This document shows positions 1-10,946 of a stretch of 64,000 nt of DNA, piece after piece. This DNA comes from Hyphomicrobiales bacterium (lineage in GTDB: Bacteria > Pseudomonadota > Alphaproteobacteria > Rhizobiales > Beijerinckiaceae), in the NCBI GenBank assembly GCA_027483895.1, contig JAIXTP010000037.1, forward strand, positions 40,620 through 104,619. The letters run 5' to 3'. The position numbers and the translations under genes were made by a program. Every line of letters begins with the position of its first letter. Position 1 is the first letter of the stretch. The notes below the pieces were generated by a model, which saw only the letters and a list, made by a program, of their open reading frames with translations, was not told the DNA's origin and ran no database searches.

Positions 1-208
1 GCCCGATCGGCGGGGTGATCGCAGTGGACGCCGCGGCTTCCGCCTCTTCGATCGGGTTCCCGGCCTCGTCGGTCTCGGGAAGCGTGGTCGGGACGGGATT
101 GGCCGACCGGGGCGGCGGCTCGAGCGGGCCGCGACGCCCGCAGGCGGAAAGGCCCGTCGCCGTGACGACCAGCGCGATCACCAGAAGAGGACGAAGAGAA
201 AACGGCAC
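1..208 (-). CDS. lptM: LptM-type small lipoprotein (partial, runs off the window start)
   Basis: Read on the minus strand from a GTG at 208, the protein starts VPFSLRPLLVIALVVTATG and continues with LSACGRRGPLEPPP. That is a hydrophobic signal segment, a lipobox (LSAC, lipidated Cys near residue 22) and then the CGRRGPLEPP signature of the LptM/YifL family of tiny outer-membrane lipoproteins. The tail is rich in Pro, Glu and Ala and is still open at base 2. It lies 68 bp downstream of argH on the same strand; argH-lptM-lysA is a common alphaproteobacterial order, so lysA probably follows outside the window. LptM is known to assist LptD assembly in enterobacteria; that role here is inferred from family membership. 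Confidence 0.75.
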   Translation of the reverse strand, partial: MPFSLRPLLVIALVVTATGLSACGRRGPLEPPPRSANPVPTTLPETDEAGNPIEEAEAAASTAITPPIG

Positions 209-276
209 GGCTCGAGCTCCGAAGGGTCGGGCGGATCATAACCGCTCGCGCGACGGGCGCGAGCGGAAATGCGGGA

Positions 277-1683
<1,407 letters not shown>

Positions 1684-1711
1684 GCCCACGCCCTCAATGA
1701 CCGGAGATCCG

Positions 1712-2338
1712 ATGTCCCGCAGCCGAATTGTCCTGATCGCGGCTCTCGTCCTCGCGGGCGCGGGCCTCGTCGCGGGGGTGCTATACGGGACGAAACGCCC
1801 CGCCGGCAATGCGGCGGCGGCCTGCGCCTCTTCCGCGGCGGTCGCCGCACGTGCCGCACCCTTCGCCAAGGGCGACGTGGCGGCGATGAAGATGACGAAG
1901 GCGCCCGAGCCTCTCGTCGACTTCGCTTTCGGAACGCCCGGCGGGCAGGGGCGCCTTTCCGACCTGCGGGGCAAGGTCGTCCTGTTCAATCTCTGGGCGA
2001 CATGGTGCGTGCCCTGTCGGGAGGAGATGCCCGATCTCGACGCGCTTCAGAAGACGCTCGGCGGGTCGGATTTCGAGGTACTCGCGCTGAACATGGACAC
2101 GCGCAATCTCGACCGTGTTCCGCGTTGGCTGGAGGAGACGGGCATCACGGCGCTGGCGCTGCGCACCGATGCGGAAGGCAAGGTGTTCCAGCAGCTGCGC
2201 GGTGCCGGCAAGGTGACCGGCCTGCCCACGACGATCCTCATCGACCGCGACGGCTGCGTGCTCGGCGAAATGGCCGGCCCGGCGAAGTGGAGTTCGGAGG
2301 ACGCGAAGGCGATGATCCGGGCGGCCGTCGGCGGCTAG
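1712..2338 (+). CDS. tlpA: TlpA-family thiol:disulfide oxidoreductase
   Basis: This 208-residue protein has an N-terminal membrane anchor (about residues 5-26), a low-complexity Ala-rich linker, and a periplasmic thioredoxin fold with the redox motif WCVPC (Cys99 and Cys102) after the typical FNLWATW strand. The cis-Pro loop GLPTT is present. TlpA proteins keep periplasmic thiols reduced, classically for cytochrome c oxidase maturation in rhizobia. The start at 1712 is preferred because GGAG lies five bases upstream; ATG codons at 1682 and 1697 are in frame but extend the protein with a polar leader. It is divergent from argH, a pairing found in many alphaproteobacteria. The exact partner proteins cannot be read from the sequence. 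Confidence 0.88.
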   Translation: MSRSRIVLIAALVLAGAGLVAGVLYGTKRPAGNAAAACASSAAVAARAAPFAKGDVAAMKMTKAPEPLVDFAFGTPGGQGRLSDLRGKVVLFNLWATWCVPCREEMPDLDALQKTLGGSDFEVLALNMDTRNLDRVPRWLEETGITALALRTDAEGKVFQQLRGAGKVTGLPTTILIDRDGCVLGEMAGPAKWSSEDAKAMIRAAVGG

Positions 2339-2358
2339 GCGTGTCCGTTCTGCCGCGT

Positions 2359-3165
2359 TCACCCCTGTGCGACGACCGGATGCTCGGCGCTCCGGTCGAC
2401 GGGCATGAGGCCTTTCGGGACCGAGGGGTTCTCGGCGGGAACCCCGAGCATGTTCACGGATCCCTTGCCCGGAAAAATGTCGATCGTCGTGCCGCCGGGA
2501 TTGTCCCGCCGGAAGGCGGGCGCGCTGTGCCAATAGAGACGGTAGCCGGCCTCCTCGGCTGCCGCGATCACGTCGCGCCAGCGGGGGGAGGGCTCGTTCT
2601 CGACATAAAGGAAGGGTCGGCCGCGTCGCAGGATCTCGGACGCGCCCGCAAGCACCTCGCATTCGTGTCCCTCGACGTCGATCTTCAGGATCCTCACTTC
2701 GCCCGGATCGTCCACGAGGTCGTCCAGGCGCAGGACCCGGACGGCCGCTCCCGATCCGCTCGCTATCGAATCGAGACTGACCGCGCCGAAATTCGTCGGC
2801 CGATTCAGCGGCAGTGGGGCGATGCGGATCGTGCTTTCCTCGGCACCCGCGGCTGCATGGACGGGCAGCGCGTTGGTGATCCCGTTCGCCACCAGATTCG
2901 CGCAGAGCAGCTTGAAGTATTCGATGTTCGCCTCGACGGCGAGGATCCGATGCTCGGGAAGGCCCTTCGCCAGCGGCACCGTATGCGAGCCGATATTGGA
3001 CCCGGCTTCGACGACCAGTCCGGGGCGGGTTCGAAGTCCCGTCAGCAGCAGGACCTCGTCATGGGTCCATTCACCGTAGAGCTGGAGGCATTTGCCGACC
3101 ATCGTGTCATGGGTCAGCGTGAAATAGGACAGATCGCCCGCCCGGGTCAGCCGATAAACGCTCAT
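2359..3165 (-). CDS. FkbM-family SAM-dependent methyltransferase
   Basis: This 268-residue protein shows a SAM-binding loop (VVEAGSNIGSHT, about residues 45-56), an acidic turn (AVEAN) and the FkbM signature LKIDVEGHECEVLAGA. FkbM enzymes methylate hydroxyl groups on sugars or polyketides. The ATG at 3165 begins the recognisable homology; the open frame upstream of it overlaps grxD and looks non-coding. The gene lies 95 bp downstream of grxD on the same strand and converges on the TlpA-type gene with 20 bp between. No glycan or polyketide genes are adjacent, so the substrate is unknown. It is an accessory gene beside a conserved purine/iron-sulfur block. Confidence 0.83.
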   Translation of the reverse strand: MSVYRLTRAGDLSYFTLTHDTMVGKCLQLYGEWTHDEVLLLTGLRTRPGLVVEAGSNIGSHTVPLAKGLPEHRILAVEANIEYFKLLCANLVANGITNALPVHAAAGAEESTIRIAPLPLNRPTNFGAVSLDSIASGSGAAVRVLRLDDLVDDPGEVRILKIDVEGHECEVLAGASEILRRGRPFLYVENEPSPRWRDVIAAAEEAGYRLYWHSAPAFRRDNPGGTTIDIFPGKGSVNMLGVPAENPSVPKGLMPVDRSAEHPVVAQG

Positions 3166-3260
3166 TCGCAATAACCGATGAAAAGACCGCGCGGCGAAGA
3201 TCGCGCGCGCGGTCGGTACGGAGCAACGCCGGCGCGGTTGCGTCGACGATGAATCGGCCG

Positions 3261-3599
<339 letters not shown>

Positions 3600-3647
3600 C
3601 GTTCCGTCCTTCACTCGTGCGCGGTCAAGGCGCGCCGTTGCGGTCCA

Positions 3648-3884
3648 TCAGTCTTGCGGCGCCGAGGTCGTCAGCGCAAGGGCATGCAGCACGCCGCCCA
3701 TGTTTCCCTTGAGCGCGGCATAGACCATCTGGTGCTGCTGCACGCGCGTCCGGCCGCGGAAGGCCGAGGACACGACGGTCGCCGCATAATGATCGCCGTC
3801 GCCCGCGAGGTCGCGGATCTCGACGGTGGCATCCGGCAGGGCTTCCTTGATCAGCCGCTCGATATCGCGGGCGTCCATCGCCAT
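3648..3884 (-). CDS. bolA: BolA/IbaG-family protein
   Basis: This 78-residue protein, starting MAMDARDIERLIKEALP, is a short class II KH-like BolA protein close to IbaG/BolA2. The conserved segment around HQMVYAAL, with its invariant histidine, is present. Such proteins bind a [2Fe-2S] cluster jointly with CGFS glutaredoxins and help iron-sulfur delivery. It sits between purL (14 bp upstream) and grxD (48 bp downstream) on the minus strand, so purL-bolA-grxD is probably one transcript. A strong GAGGAG is located about six bases before the ATG. A second, longer BolA gene lies at 34448-34714, so the strain has at least two paralogues. Confidence 0.93.
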   Translation of the reverse strand: MAMDARDIERLIKEALPDATVEIRDLAGDGDHYAATVVSSAFRGRTRVQQHQMVYAALKGNMGGVLHALALTTSAPQD

Positions 3885-3898
3885 GGTTCGAATTCTCC

Positions 3899-6124
3899 TC
3901 AGGCCGCCACGACGGCGTCGGGCCCGGCCATGTAGCCGGGCAACCAGTCCTCATGCGCACGGCGCAGCTTCTCGATGGATATGGGCGCCTCGTCGCCGAG
4001 GGTCAACGCGTCGCCTCCGGTCGTGCCGATGACGACGGCGGGGACGCCCGCGGCCTTCGCCTCGGCCACGATCCGCTCCGCTTCCGCAGGCGCCGCGGCC
4101 AAAAGGTAGCGGGCCTGATCCTCGCCGAACCAGTAGCCGTGCGCCGCGGAAGCGCCCGCGGGCGCCGCGATCTTCGCGCCGATGCGGCCCGCCATCGCCA
4201 TCTCCGCGAGACCCACGGCGAGGCCGCCGTCCGAGAGGTCGTGCACGGTAGTGACGCGGCGCGCCTTGATGAGCGCACGGACGAAATCGCCGTTGCGCTT
4301 CTCGACCGCGAGATCGACCGGCGGGGGGGCGCCTTCCTCGCGGCCGCAGACGTCGCGCAGCCAGACGGACTGGCCGATATGGCCCTTCGTCTCGCCGACG
4401 AGGATGACGGCTTCGCCCGCGGCCTTGAAGGCGAGGCTTGCATGCACCTTCACGTCGTCGAGGATGCCGACGCCGCCGATCGAGGGCGTCGGCAGGATGC
4501 CCACGCCGTTCGTCTCGTTGTAGAGCGAGACATTGCCCGACACGATCGGGAAATCGAGCGCGCGGCAGGCCTCGCCGATGCCGCGGATGCAGCCGACGAA
4601 CTGGCCCATGACGTGCGGGCGCTCGGGATTGCCGAAATTCAGGTTGTCCGTGACCGCGAGCGGCAGGCCGCCGACGGCCGTGATGTTGCGCCACGCTTCG
4701 GCGACCGCCTGCTTGCCGCCTTCGACCGGATCCGCCTCGCAATAGCGCGGGGTGACGTCGCAGGTCATGGCGAGGCCCTTGGGGCCGTCGAGCACGCGCA
4801 CGACGGCGGCATCGCCGCCGGGCTTCTGAACCGTATTGCCGAGGATCAGGTGGTCGTACTGCTCCCAGATCCAGCGCTTGGAGCAGAGATCGGGCGAGCC
4901 CACGAGTTTCACGAGCGCTTCCGCCGTCGACAGCGGAGCCTTCACGCTTTCGGCGGGGATCGCAGGCGGGAATTCGTTCTGAATGTGCGGCCGGTCGTAG
5001 ATCGGAGCCTCGTCGCCCAGTTCCTTGATCGGCAGATCGGCCATGACCTCGCCGTGATGCTTCACGACGAAGCGCAGGGTGTCGGTGGTGTAGCCGATCA
5101 CCGCGAAGTCGAGGCCCCATTTGCGGAAGATCGCCTCGGCCTGCTTCTCCTTGGCCGGGTCGAGCACCATGAGCATGCGCTCCTGGCTTTCCGACAGCAT
5201 CATCTCGTAGGCGCTCATCCCTTCCTCGCGGCAGGGGACGTTTTCGAGATGAAGTTCGACGCCGAGATCGCCCTTCGCGCCCATCTCGACCGCCGAACAG
5301 GTGAGGCCCGCCGCGCCCATGTCCTGGATCGCGATGACCGAGCCGGTCTGCATCAGTTCGAGGCAGGCTTCGAGAAGGAGCTTTTCGGCGAAGGGATCGC
5401 CGACCTGCACGGTCGGACGCTTCTCTTCCGACTTGTCGTCGAAGGCCGCGGACGCCATCGAGGCGCCGTGAATGCCGTCGCGGCCGGTCTTCGAGCCGAG
5501 ATAGACGATCGGATTTCCGACGCCGGTCGCCTTCGCGTAGAAGATCTCGTCCGCCTTGGCGATGCCGACCGCCATCGCGTTGACGAGGATGTTGCCGTCA
5601 TAGCGCGTGTGGAAACCGGTCTGGCCGCCGACGGTCGGCACGCCGAAGGAATTGCCGTAACCGCCGATGCCCGCCACGACGCCCGCCACGAGATGGCGGG
5701 TCTTCGGATGGTCGGGCGAGCCGAAGCGCAGCGCGTTCAGCGCCGCGATGGGGCGCGCCCCCATGGTGAACACGTCGCGGAGAATGCCGCCCACACCCGT
5801 CGTCGCGCCCTGATAGGGCTCGATGTAGCTCGGGTGATTGTGGCTCTCCATCTTGAAGACGCAGGCCATGCCGTCGCCGATGTCGATCACGCCCGCATTC
5901 TCGCCCGGGCCTTGGATGACCCAGGGCGCGGAGGTGGGCAGCGTCTTCAGATGAAGCCGGGACGACTTGTACGAGCAGTGCTCGTTCCACATCGCGGAAA
6001 AGATGCCGAGTTCCGTGAGCGTCGGCACGCGGCCGATCAGATCCAGGATCCGTTGATACTCGTCGGGCTTCAGCCCGTGCTCGGCGACGAGTTCGGGCGT
6101 GATGGCGACGGCGTTGGGAATCAT
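3899..6124 (-). CDS. purL: phosphoribosylformylglycinamidine synthase, large subunit
   Basis: This 741-residue protein is the small form of PurL, which needs PurQ and PurS as separate partners; both are encoded nearby. The complex converts FGAR to FGAM in purine synthesis using ATP and glutamine-derived ammonia. Visible family motifs include ESHNHPS (about residues 86-92), a glycine-rich [13 protein letters not shown], and a repeated AIRS-like architecture with [13 protein letters not shown] near residue 650. The ATG at 6124 begins [13 protein letters not shown] with GGGAG about eight bases upstream. Unusually, the gene is separated from purQ by an opposite-strand TadG-like gene, so it must have its own promoter in the 174 bp upstream. 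Confidence 0.97.
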   Translation of the reverse strand: MIPNAVAITPELVAEHGLKPDEYQRILDLIGRVPTLTELGIFSAMWNEHCSYKSSRLHLKTLPTSAPWVIQGPGENAGVIDIGDGMACVFKMESHNHPSYIEPYQGATTGVGGILRDVFTMGARPIAALNALRFGSPDHPKTRHLVAGVVAGIGGYGNSFGVPTVGGQTGFHTRYDGNILVNAMAVGIAKADEIFYAKATGVGNPIVYLGSKTGRDGIHGASMASAAFDDKSEEKRPTVQVGDPFAEKLLLEACLELMQTGSVIAIQDMGAAGLTCSAVEMGAKGDLGVELHLENVPCREEGMSAYEMMLSESQERMLMVLDPAKEKQAEAIFRKWGLDFAVIGYTTDTLRFVVKHHGEVMADLPIKELGDEAPIYDRPHIQNEFPPAIPAESVKAPLSTAEALVKLVGSPDLCSKRWIWEQYDHLILGNTVQKPGGDAAVVRVLDGPKGLAMTCDVTPRYCEADPVEGGKQAVAEAWRNITAVGGLPLAVTDNLNFGNPERPHVMGQFVGCIRGIGEACRALDFPIVSGNVSLYNETNGVGILPTPSIGGVGILDDVKVHASLAFKAAGEAVILVGETKGHIGQSVWLRDVCGREEGAPPPVDLAVEKRNGDFVRALIKARRVTTVHDLSDGGLAVGLAEMAMAGRIGAKIAAPAGASAAHGYWFGEDQARYLLAAAPAEAERIVAEAKAAGVPAVVIGTTGGDALTLGDEAPISIEKLRRAHEDWLPGYMAGPDAVVAA

Positions 6125-6298
6125 GGACGGAAGCTCCCGGGCGGGCGAAGGAGGCGATGGGAGCCGGATATCGGTCCGCGCCCCGGAAATCAATCGTTCC
6201 GAGGGACCGTAGGGTCGCGTTAGGTACAACCTCCGATAGGCAGACGGGCTTTCGAAATCAGGTTAGTATCTACAAAACGTTGGTTCGGTCGTTCATAC

Positions 6299-7630
6299 AT
6301 GCGTCTTTTCAAGATTTCGCCACAGCGTTTGGCTGCCGACGAACGTGGTGCCGTAGCGGCGATGTTCGTGATCTTCGTCGCGTCCGGCTTCTTTTCCGTC
6401 GTCCTGATGCTCAATGCCCTCGCGGCCTACGTCATGACGGAGAAGGCGGCCGAGAACGCGGCTCGCGAAGTCGCATACCAGCTCGCGCAATCGAACATCT
6501 GGACCACCCAGCTCACCAAGTCCGAACTCGAGGCCGCGGTCCGCGAGACGGTTCTCGGCTCCTTCGCGGCTGCGAATCCGTCGAGCATCGGCAAGGTGGA
6601 GAGATACGACGTCGATCTCGACGGGCGGCGCGTGACGCTCACGATCAATGCCTCCGTTCCCCTGTGGGGCAGCGACGGATTCAGGCTCAGCATGCGTGCT
6701 TCCGCGCGGAGCCCGATCAGGACGATCGAGACCTCGATCGCCTTCTCCATCGCGGGCACCGGCGCCGCCCAGCAACCGCGGACGATGACGCCGGGGGTCG
6801 CGCCCTTGGCGAGTCTGGTTTCGGAAGTCGTGCAGGAGCTTCAACTCCGAGAGACCCAGACCTTCAGCGCCTCGTTCGCCTATGCGCTGATCGGGCGCGC
6901 CCATGCAAACCAGGTCGGCCCGAAATCGTCGCTGCGTTTGAGCGTGGTGCCCTTCAATCATCAGGTGGCCCACGCATCCGGACAGACGACGTTTTGCGAC
7001 GATGCGCGCGGCCGCCGTCTTCTGACGGACACGGACCGGCCTACGAAGTGGGTTCTCCGCAACTATGGCTGCGATCCGATGACGCCGAGATCGCCCCTTC
7101 GCGTGCCTCGGCGTCTCGATTCCCGCGCCATCGAAGATGCGGCCGTGGCGAACTACGTCAAAAGCGATCTGGCCGGCTCGGGCACCGAGCTGGGATACGG
7201 CGGTTGTCGAGACCTCGCGTTCGGGCTTTCGCGGGCCTACCATCAGTTCGACTCGACCTGGTCATCCTCGGTCGAGCGTGTGATCGTCCTCATGGCGGAC
7301 GGGCCAAGCACGCTGGGTCGCGCCCTGGGCTCGACGACCACTCCCGATCTTCTCGCGGTCCGGGATCAGGATTGCGATGCGCCGGCCATCAAGCTCAACC
7401 CGGGGCAGTTGAAGAACGAACTCGTCGATGCCTGTCGCGGGGCGAAGCGCCTCAAGCAGAACGGCATGCCTGACGTGCGGCTGATCTTCATCGATCTCGC
7501 CCCTGCCGGTGCAGCCCGGACGTTCCCGCAGGAATGCGAGGCGTTCGTTCTGAATCTGAACGGAACCGGCCGTCTGACCGACAAGCAGAAGGCGACCCGG
7601 ATCGTCGACGCGGTCCTCGGCTCGCAGTGA
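6299..7630 (+). CDS. TadG-like pilus-assembly protein
   Basis: This 443-residue protein begins RLAADERGAVAAMFVIFVAS, the charged-then-hydrophobic N-terminus typical of TadE/TadG-like proteins, with a membrane segment at about residues 18-43 followed by EKAAENAAREVAYQLA. The middle and C-terminal parts resemble a degenerate von Willebrand A fold (VERVIVLMADGPS near residue 325), but I do not see the DxSxS metal site usual in TadG. Several cysteine-containing loops suggest an extracytoplasmic domain. No other tad/cpa genes are in the window. The gene lies on the plus strand between purL and purQ, both minus, which breaks the otherwise conserved purine order; no clear ribosome site is seen before the ATG. 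Function beyond family membership is unknown. Confidence 0.75.
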   Translation: MRLFKISPQRLAADERGAVAAMFVIFVASGFFSVVLMLNALAAYVMTEKAAENAAREVAYQLAQSNIWTTQLTKSELEAAVRETVLGSFAAANPSSIGKVERYDVDLDGRRVTLTINASVPLWGSDGFRLSMRASARSPIRTIETSIAFSIAGTGAAQQPRTMTPGVAPLASLVSEVVQELQLRETQTFSASFAYALIGRAHANQVGPKSSLRLSVVPFNHQVAHASGQTTFCDDARGRRLLTDTDRPTKWVLRNYGCDPMTPRSPLRVPRRLDSRAIEDAAVANYVKSDLAGSGTELGYGGCRDLAFGLSRAYHQFDSTWSSSVERVIVLMADGPSTLGRALGSTTTPDLLAVRDQDCDAPAIKLNPGQLKNELVDACRGAKRLKQNGMPDVRLIFIDLAPAGAARTFPQECEAFVLNLNGTGRLTDKQKATRIVDAVLGSQ

Positions 7631-7639
7631 GCCGCCCGC

Positions 7640-8326
7640 TCAGGCCGCGCTGAGGCTCCGGAACAGGCCGAGACCGTCGGTGCCGCCGACGAGATCCTCG
7701 ATGAGGTTCTCCGGATGCGGCATCATGCCGAGCACGTTGAGCTTCTCGGAATAGATGCCCGCGATCGAATGCGTGGAGCCGTTCGGGTTGGTCTCGGGCC
7801 CGACCAGACCGGCTGCGTCGCAGTAACGGAACGCGACGCGGCCGTCGCCTTCGAGACGACGGATGGTCTCTTCGTCGGCTTCGTAATTGCCCTCGCCATG
7901 GGCGACGGCGACCTCGATCACCTGACCGGGCGCATAGGCGCGGGTGAAGGCGGTATCCGTCCGCTCGACCTTCAGATGCTGCATCTTGCACAAGAAGCGG
8001 AGCTGCGCGTTGCGCATCAGGATGCCCGGCAACAGGCCGGATTCGACGAGGATCTGGAAGCCGTTGCAGATGCCGAGCACGAGACCGCCGCGGGCGGCAT
8101 GCGCGCGCACCGCGTCCATGATGCGGGCCCGGCCCGCGATCGCGCCGCAGCGGAGATAGTCGCCGTAGCTGAAGCCGCCGGGCAGGACGACGAGGTCGGT
8201 GCCTGCAGGCAGGTCGGCGTCGGCGTGCCAGATCTTGACCGGCTCATGCCCCGTGCCGACACGAAGAGCGCGGATCACGTCCTGCTCGCGGTTCGAACCC
8301 GGAAAGACGACGACGGCGGCCTTCAT
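7640..8326 (-). CDS. purQ: phosphoribosylformylglycinamidine synthase, glutaminase subunit
   Basis: This 228-residue class I glutamine amidotransferase supplies ammonia to PurL. The nucleophile lies in GICNGFQ (Cys87) and the catalytic His/Glu are in MMPHPE near residue 205. The oxyanion segment PGGFSYGDYLRCGAIA is intact. It follows purS by nine bases on the same strand, so purC-purS-purQ is likely one operon. Its 3' end faces the TadG-like gene, with nine bases between the two stop codons. The length is standard for the single-domain PurQ that pairs with small PurL. Confidence 0.97.
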   Translation of the reverse strand: MKAAVVVFPGSNREQDVIRALRVGTGHEPVKIWHADADLPAGTDLVVLPGGFSYGDYLRCGAIAGRARIMDAVRAHAARGGLVLGICNGFQILVESGLLPGILMRNAQLRFLCKMQHLKVERTDTAFTRAYAPGQVIEVAVAHGEGNYEADEETIRRLEGDGRVAFRYCDAAGLVGPETNPNGSTHSIAGIYSEKLNVLGMMPHPENLIEDLVGGTDGLGLFRSLSAA

Positions 8327-8335
8327 GGCGACCCC

Positions 8336-8578
8336 TCAGCCCGCGATCTCGACGCGGTAATTCTCGATGACGGTGTTGGCGAGCAGCTTTTCGCAGGCGG
8401 TCTTCAGCGCCGCTTCGGCGGCGGCCTTGTCGCGGCTCGAGAGTTCGATGTCGAACACCTTGCCCTGCCGGACGGAATCGACGCCTTCGATGCCGAGCGA
8501 CCGGAGCGCTCCCTCGATGGCCTTGCCCTGAGGGTCAAGGACGCCGTTCTTCAGGGTGACGGTCACGCGGGCTTTCAT
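8336..8578 (-). CDS. purS: phosphoribosylformylglycinamidine synthase subunit PurS
   Basis: This 80-residue protein begins MKARVTVTLKNGVLDPQGKAI, the standard PurS N-terminus. PurS is the small bridging subunit that docks PurQ onto small PurL and helps channel ammonia. The ATG at 8578 is chosen because homology begins there; the frame remains open for 23 codons upstream without homology. It is nine bases upstream of purQ and 82 bases downstream of purC, and that gap holds two stem-loops (8602-8657). Confidence 0.95.
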   Translation of the reverse strand: MKARVTVTLKNGVLDPQGKAIEGALRSLGIEGVDSVRQGKVFDIELSSRDKAAAEAALKTACEKLLANTVIENYRVEIAG

Positions 8579-8601
8579 GGGTTCTCCGCCGAAATCGGAA
8601 A

Positions 8602-8657
8602 CGGGGGCCGTGAGCCCCCGCTTAGCGCGAATTGTTGCGGGGCTCAATCGGCCCCGC
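8602..8657 (-). terminator. two tandem stem-loops between purC and purS
   Basis: The gap between purC and purS holds two perfect hairpins: a 7-bp stem (arms 8602-8608 and 8614-8620, loop 8609-8613) and a second 7-bp GC-only stem (arms 8637-8643 and 8651-8657, loop 8644-8650). Neither is followed on the minus strand by a run of T, so a full rho-independent terminator is unlikely. They may attenuate read-through or set mRNA processing between purC and purS. Confidence 0.4.
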
Positions 8658-8660
8658 GCC

Positions 8661-9425
8661 TCACTTCACCAGCTTCGGGCCCGCGCCCGCCGGGGGCTCG
8701 TTCTCGGCGATGATGCCGAGGCGGCGCGCCACCTCGGAATAGGCCTCCACAAGACCGCCCATGTCGCGGCGGAAACGGTCCTTGTCCAGCTTGTCGGCGG
8801 ACTTGATGTCCCACAGACGGCAGGAGTCGGGAGAGATCTCGTCCGCGACGACGATCCGCATGAGATCGCCTTCCCACAGACGGCCGCATTCCATCTTGAA
8901 GTCGACGAGACGGATGCCGACGCCGAGGAAGAGACCGGACAGGAAGTCGTTGACCCGGATGGCCAGCGCCATGATGTCGTCGATTTCCTGCGGGGTCGCC
9001 CAGCCGAAGGCCGTGACATGCTCTTCCGACACCATCGGGTCGTTGAGCGCGTCGTTCTTGTAGTAGAACTCGATGATCGAGCGCGGCAGCTGCGTGCCTT
9101 CCTCGATGCCGAGCCGCTGCGAGAGCGAGCCCGCCGCGACGTTCCGGACCACAACCTCGAGAGGAATGATCTCGACCTCGCGGATCAACTGCTCGCGCAT
9201 GTTGAGCCGGCGGATGAAATGCGTCGGCACGCCGATGTCGTTCAGGTGCTGGAAGACGTATTCCGAGATGCGGTTGTTCAGGACGCCCTTGCCGTCGATC
9301 ACCTCATGCTTCTTCGCATTGAAGGCGGTGGCATCGTCCTTGAAGTGCTGGATCAGAGTTCCCGGTTCGGGCCCTTCATAAAGGACCTTCGCCTTCCCCT
9401 CGTAGATCCGACGGCGGCGGTTCAT
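8661..9425 (-). CDS. purC: phosphoribosylaminoimidazole-succinocarboxamide synthase (SAICAR synthetase)
   Basis: This 254-residue protein joins aspartate to CAIR in purine synthesis. The N-terminal YEGKAK motif, the FNAKK loop and [10 protein letters not shown] are all hallmarks of PurC. The ATG at 9425 gives the usual [13 protein letters not shown] start; an ATG ten codons earlier (9455) is also possible. It is the first gene of the purC-purS-purQ group. The 277 bp between it and the divergent DUF1476 gene contain no further gene and presumably carry both promoters. Confidence 0.96.
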   Translation of the reverse strand: MNRRRRIYEGKAKVLYEGPEPGTLIQHFKDDATAFNAKKHEVIDGKGVLNNRISEYVFQHLNDIGVPTHFIRRLNMREQLIREVEIIPLEVVVRNVAAGSLSQRLGIEEGTQLPRSIIEFYYKNDALNDPMVSEEHVTAFGWATPQEIDDIMALAIRVNDFLSGLFLGVGIRLVDFKMECGRLWEGDLMRIVVADEISPDSCRLWDIKSADKLDKDRFRRDMGGLVEAYSEVARRLGIIAENEPPAGAGPKLVK

Positions 9426-9702
9426 CGGCGTGTACCGTGTCTTGAGAAAATCCATTGCGACGGCCGTAGGCTCCCTCGAATGACGCCCTTTCGCCGACTG
9501 CACGGCTGCGGCGTCGAATCGGAGCGGACCGGCCGGCGGCCGCGGTCGCGACCCTACTCGATCGAAGCCCGTAGCACAACGACGGCCTTCCCGCACCTGC
9601 GAAGAGGCCCGCGATCGGGCCGGTCTGGCATACCGCGAAAGCAATCCATATTTTCTCTTCTGCAAGGAGAGGCACGGCCTTCCGCTTCAGAAGGAATTTC
9701 GG

Positions 9703-10017
9703 ATGACCACGTTCGACAAACGCGAAGAAGGTTTCGAGAAGAAGTTCGCCCATGACGAAGAGATGCGCTTCAAGCTCGTCGCGCGTCGTAATCGCTTGTT
9801 CGGCGAATGGGTGGCGGAACGCATCGGCAAGACGGGGGAAGCGGCTAAGGAATACGCCACGAGCGTGGTCCTCGCCGATTTCGAGGAAGCCGGCGACGAG
9901 GACGTGCTGCGCAAGGTGCGCGCGGATCTCGAGCGCGCCGGGATCGCGGTGTCGGACGCCGAATTGCGGGCCCGCCTGAGCGAGAGCGAGGCCGCGGCGA
10001 CCCGCGATATGAAATGA
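9703..10017 (+). CDS. DUF1476 protein, F1-ATPase zeta inhibitor subunit
   Basis: This 104-residue, highly charged helical protein starts MTTFDKREEGFEKKFAHDEEMRFK, the defining segment of DUF1476. In Paracoccus denitrificans this family is the zeta subunit that blocks ATP hydrolysis by F1Fo-ATP synthase through its N-terminal region; assignment here rests on that family knowledge. Downstream landmarks such as RRNRLFGEWVAE match the family. AGGA lies about seven bases before the ATG. It stands alone, divergent from purC, and is followed by a terminator-like hairpin. Confidence 0.9.
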   Translation: MTTFDKREEGFEKKFAHDEEMRFKLVARRNRLFGEWVAERIGKTGEAAKEYATSVVLADFEEAGDEDVLRKVRADLERAGIAVSDAELRARLSESEAAATRDMK

Positions 10018-10041
10018 ACGCTCCGCGGTAGGACCCGATCT

Positions 10042-10080
10042 GCGTCGTCGCGGGTTGCGGCACCGGCGACGACGCTTCTA
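10042..10080 (+). terminator. probable terminator after the DUF1476 gene
   Basis: A perfect 10-bp inverted repeat (arms 10042-10051 and 10066-10075) encloses a 14-base loop that can pair further, and it is followed by TTCTACTCT. It sits 25 bases after the DUF1476 stop. The T content is modest, so termination is likely but not certain. Confidence 0.45.
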
Positions 10081-10160
10081 CTCTCCGCAAGTCCTCGGAG
10101 TCCCCGGGGTCAAGAACGGTCCCGATCAAGCGGGCCGCACCCGCCGGAGAGGACGCCTCG

Positions 10161-10946
10161 ATGACCACGCCTTCCACCGTTCCCCTGCTCGCCGCCTCGC
10201 TCGCGCGCGACGAGACGCTGCTGACCGCCTGGACCGGCATCCCCGATCCTCTGCTGGCGGGCCTCTTGGCGCGGGAAGCGTTCGACACCGTCACGCTCGA
10301 CATGCAGCACGGGGCGCAGGACATCGGGTCGGTCACGCTCGGCGTGCAGACCGTCGCGGCGGCCGGCAAGCCGACGATCGTCCGCATCCCGGTCGGGCAG
10401 TTCCCCATCGCGTCCCGCGTGCTCGACCTCGGCGCCTCGGGCGTGATCGCGCCGATGATCAATTCCCGTGCGGATGCCGAGGCGTTCGCCTCCTTCATGA
10501 AATTCCCGCCCGTGGGCGACCGCAGCTGGGGCCCGGCCGTCACCATGTCGATGATGCACGGCGCGTCCGGCCATGACTATCTGACCGGCGCCAACGGCAT
10601 GCATGTGTCGATCGCGATGATCGAGACGCGCGAGGCGCTGGCCGCCGTGGACGAAATCCTGGCCGTACCGGGCATCGATGCGGTGTTCGTCGGGCCGTCC
10701 GATCTCTCGATCGCGCTTTCCGACGGTGCGGGCGTCGACCCCACGCGCAAGGACGTGGCCGATGCGCTGGCCCATGTCGCGGCGCGTGCGCGCGCCCACG
10801 GCAAGATCGCGTCCTGCTTCGCGCCCCGTCCGGAGGACGTGCCGAGCCTGTCCCGGCAGGGCTACCGGCTGATGGCGATCTCGACGGATTTCATGCAGCT
10901 CCGCGCCGGGGCCAAGGCCTCGCTGGCGGCCGCCGGCCGGAGTTGA
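10161..10946 (+). CDS. HpcH/HpaI-family aldolase
   Basis: This 261-residue TIM-barrel protein belongs to the class II pyruvate aldolases related to HpaI and 2-keto-3-deoxy sugar-acid aldolases. The catalytic set is visible: His in DMQHG (about 50), Arg in VRIPVGQ, and the metal ligands Glu in MIETREA and Asp in GPSDLS. Such enzymes cleave 4-hydroxy-2-keto acids to pyruvate and an aldehyde. Neighbours give no substrate clue: it stands alone and its stop codon abuts, without a gap, the stop codon of the convergent methyltransferase. Confidence 0.88.
   Translation: MTTPSTVPLLAASLARDETLLTAWTGIPDPLLAGLLAREAFDTVTLDMQHGAQDIGSVTLGVQTVAAAGKPTIVRIPVGQFPIASRVLDLGASGVIAPMINSRADAEAFASFMKFPPVGDRSWGPAVTMSMMHGASGHDYLTGANGMHVSIAMIETREALAAVDEILAVPGIDAVFVGPSDLSIALSDGAGVDPTRKDVADALAHVAARARAHGKIASCFAPRPEDVPSLSRQGYRLMAISTDFMQLRAGAKASLAAAGRS

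Noticed and set aside
3953..6223. 756-codon plus-strand frame opposite purL
   Set aside because: It mirrors the purL codon pattern; PurL motifs on the minus strand are unambiguous.
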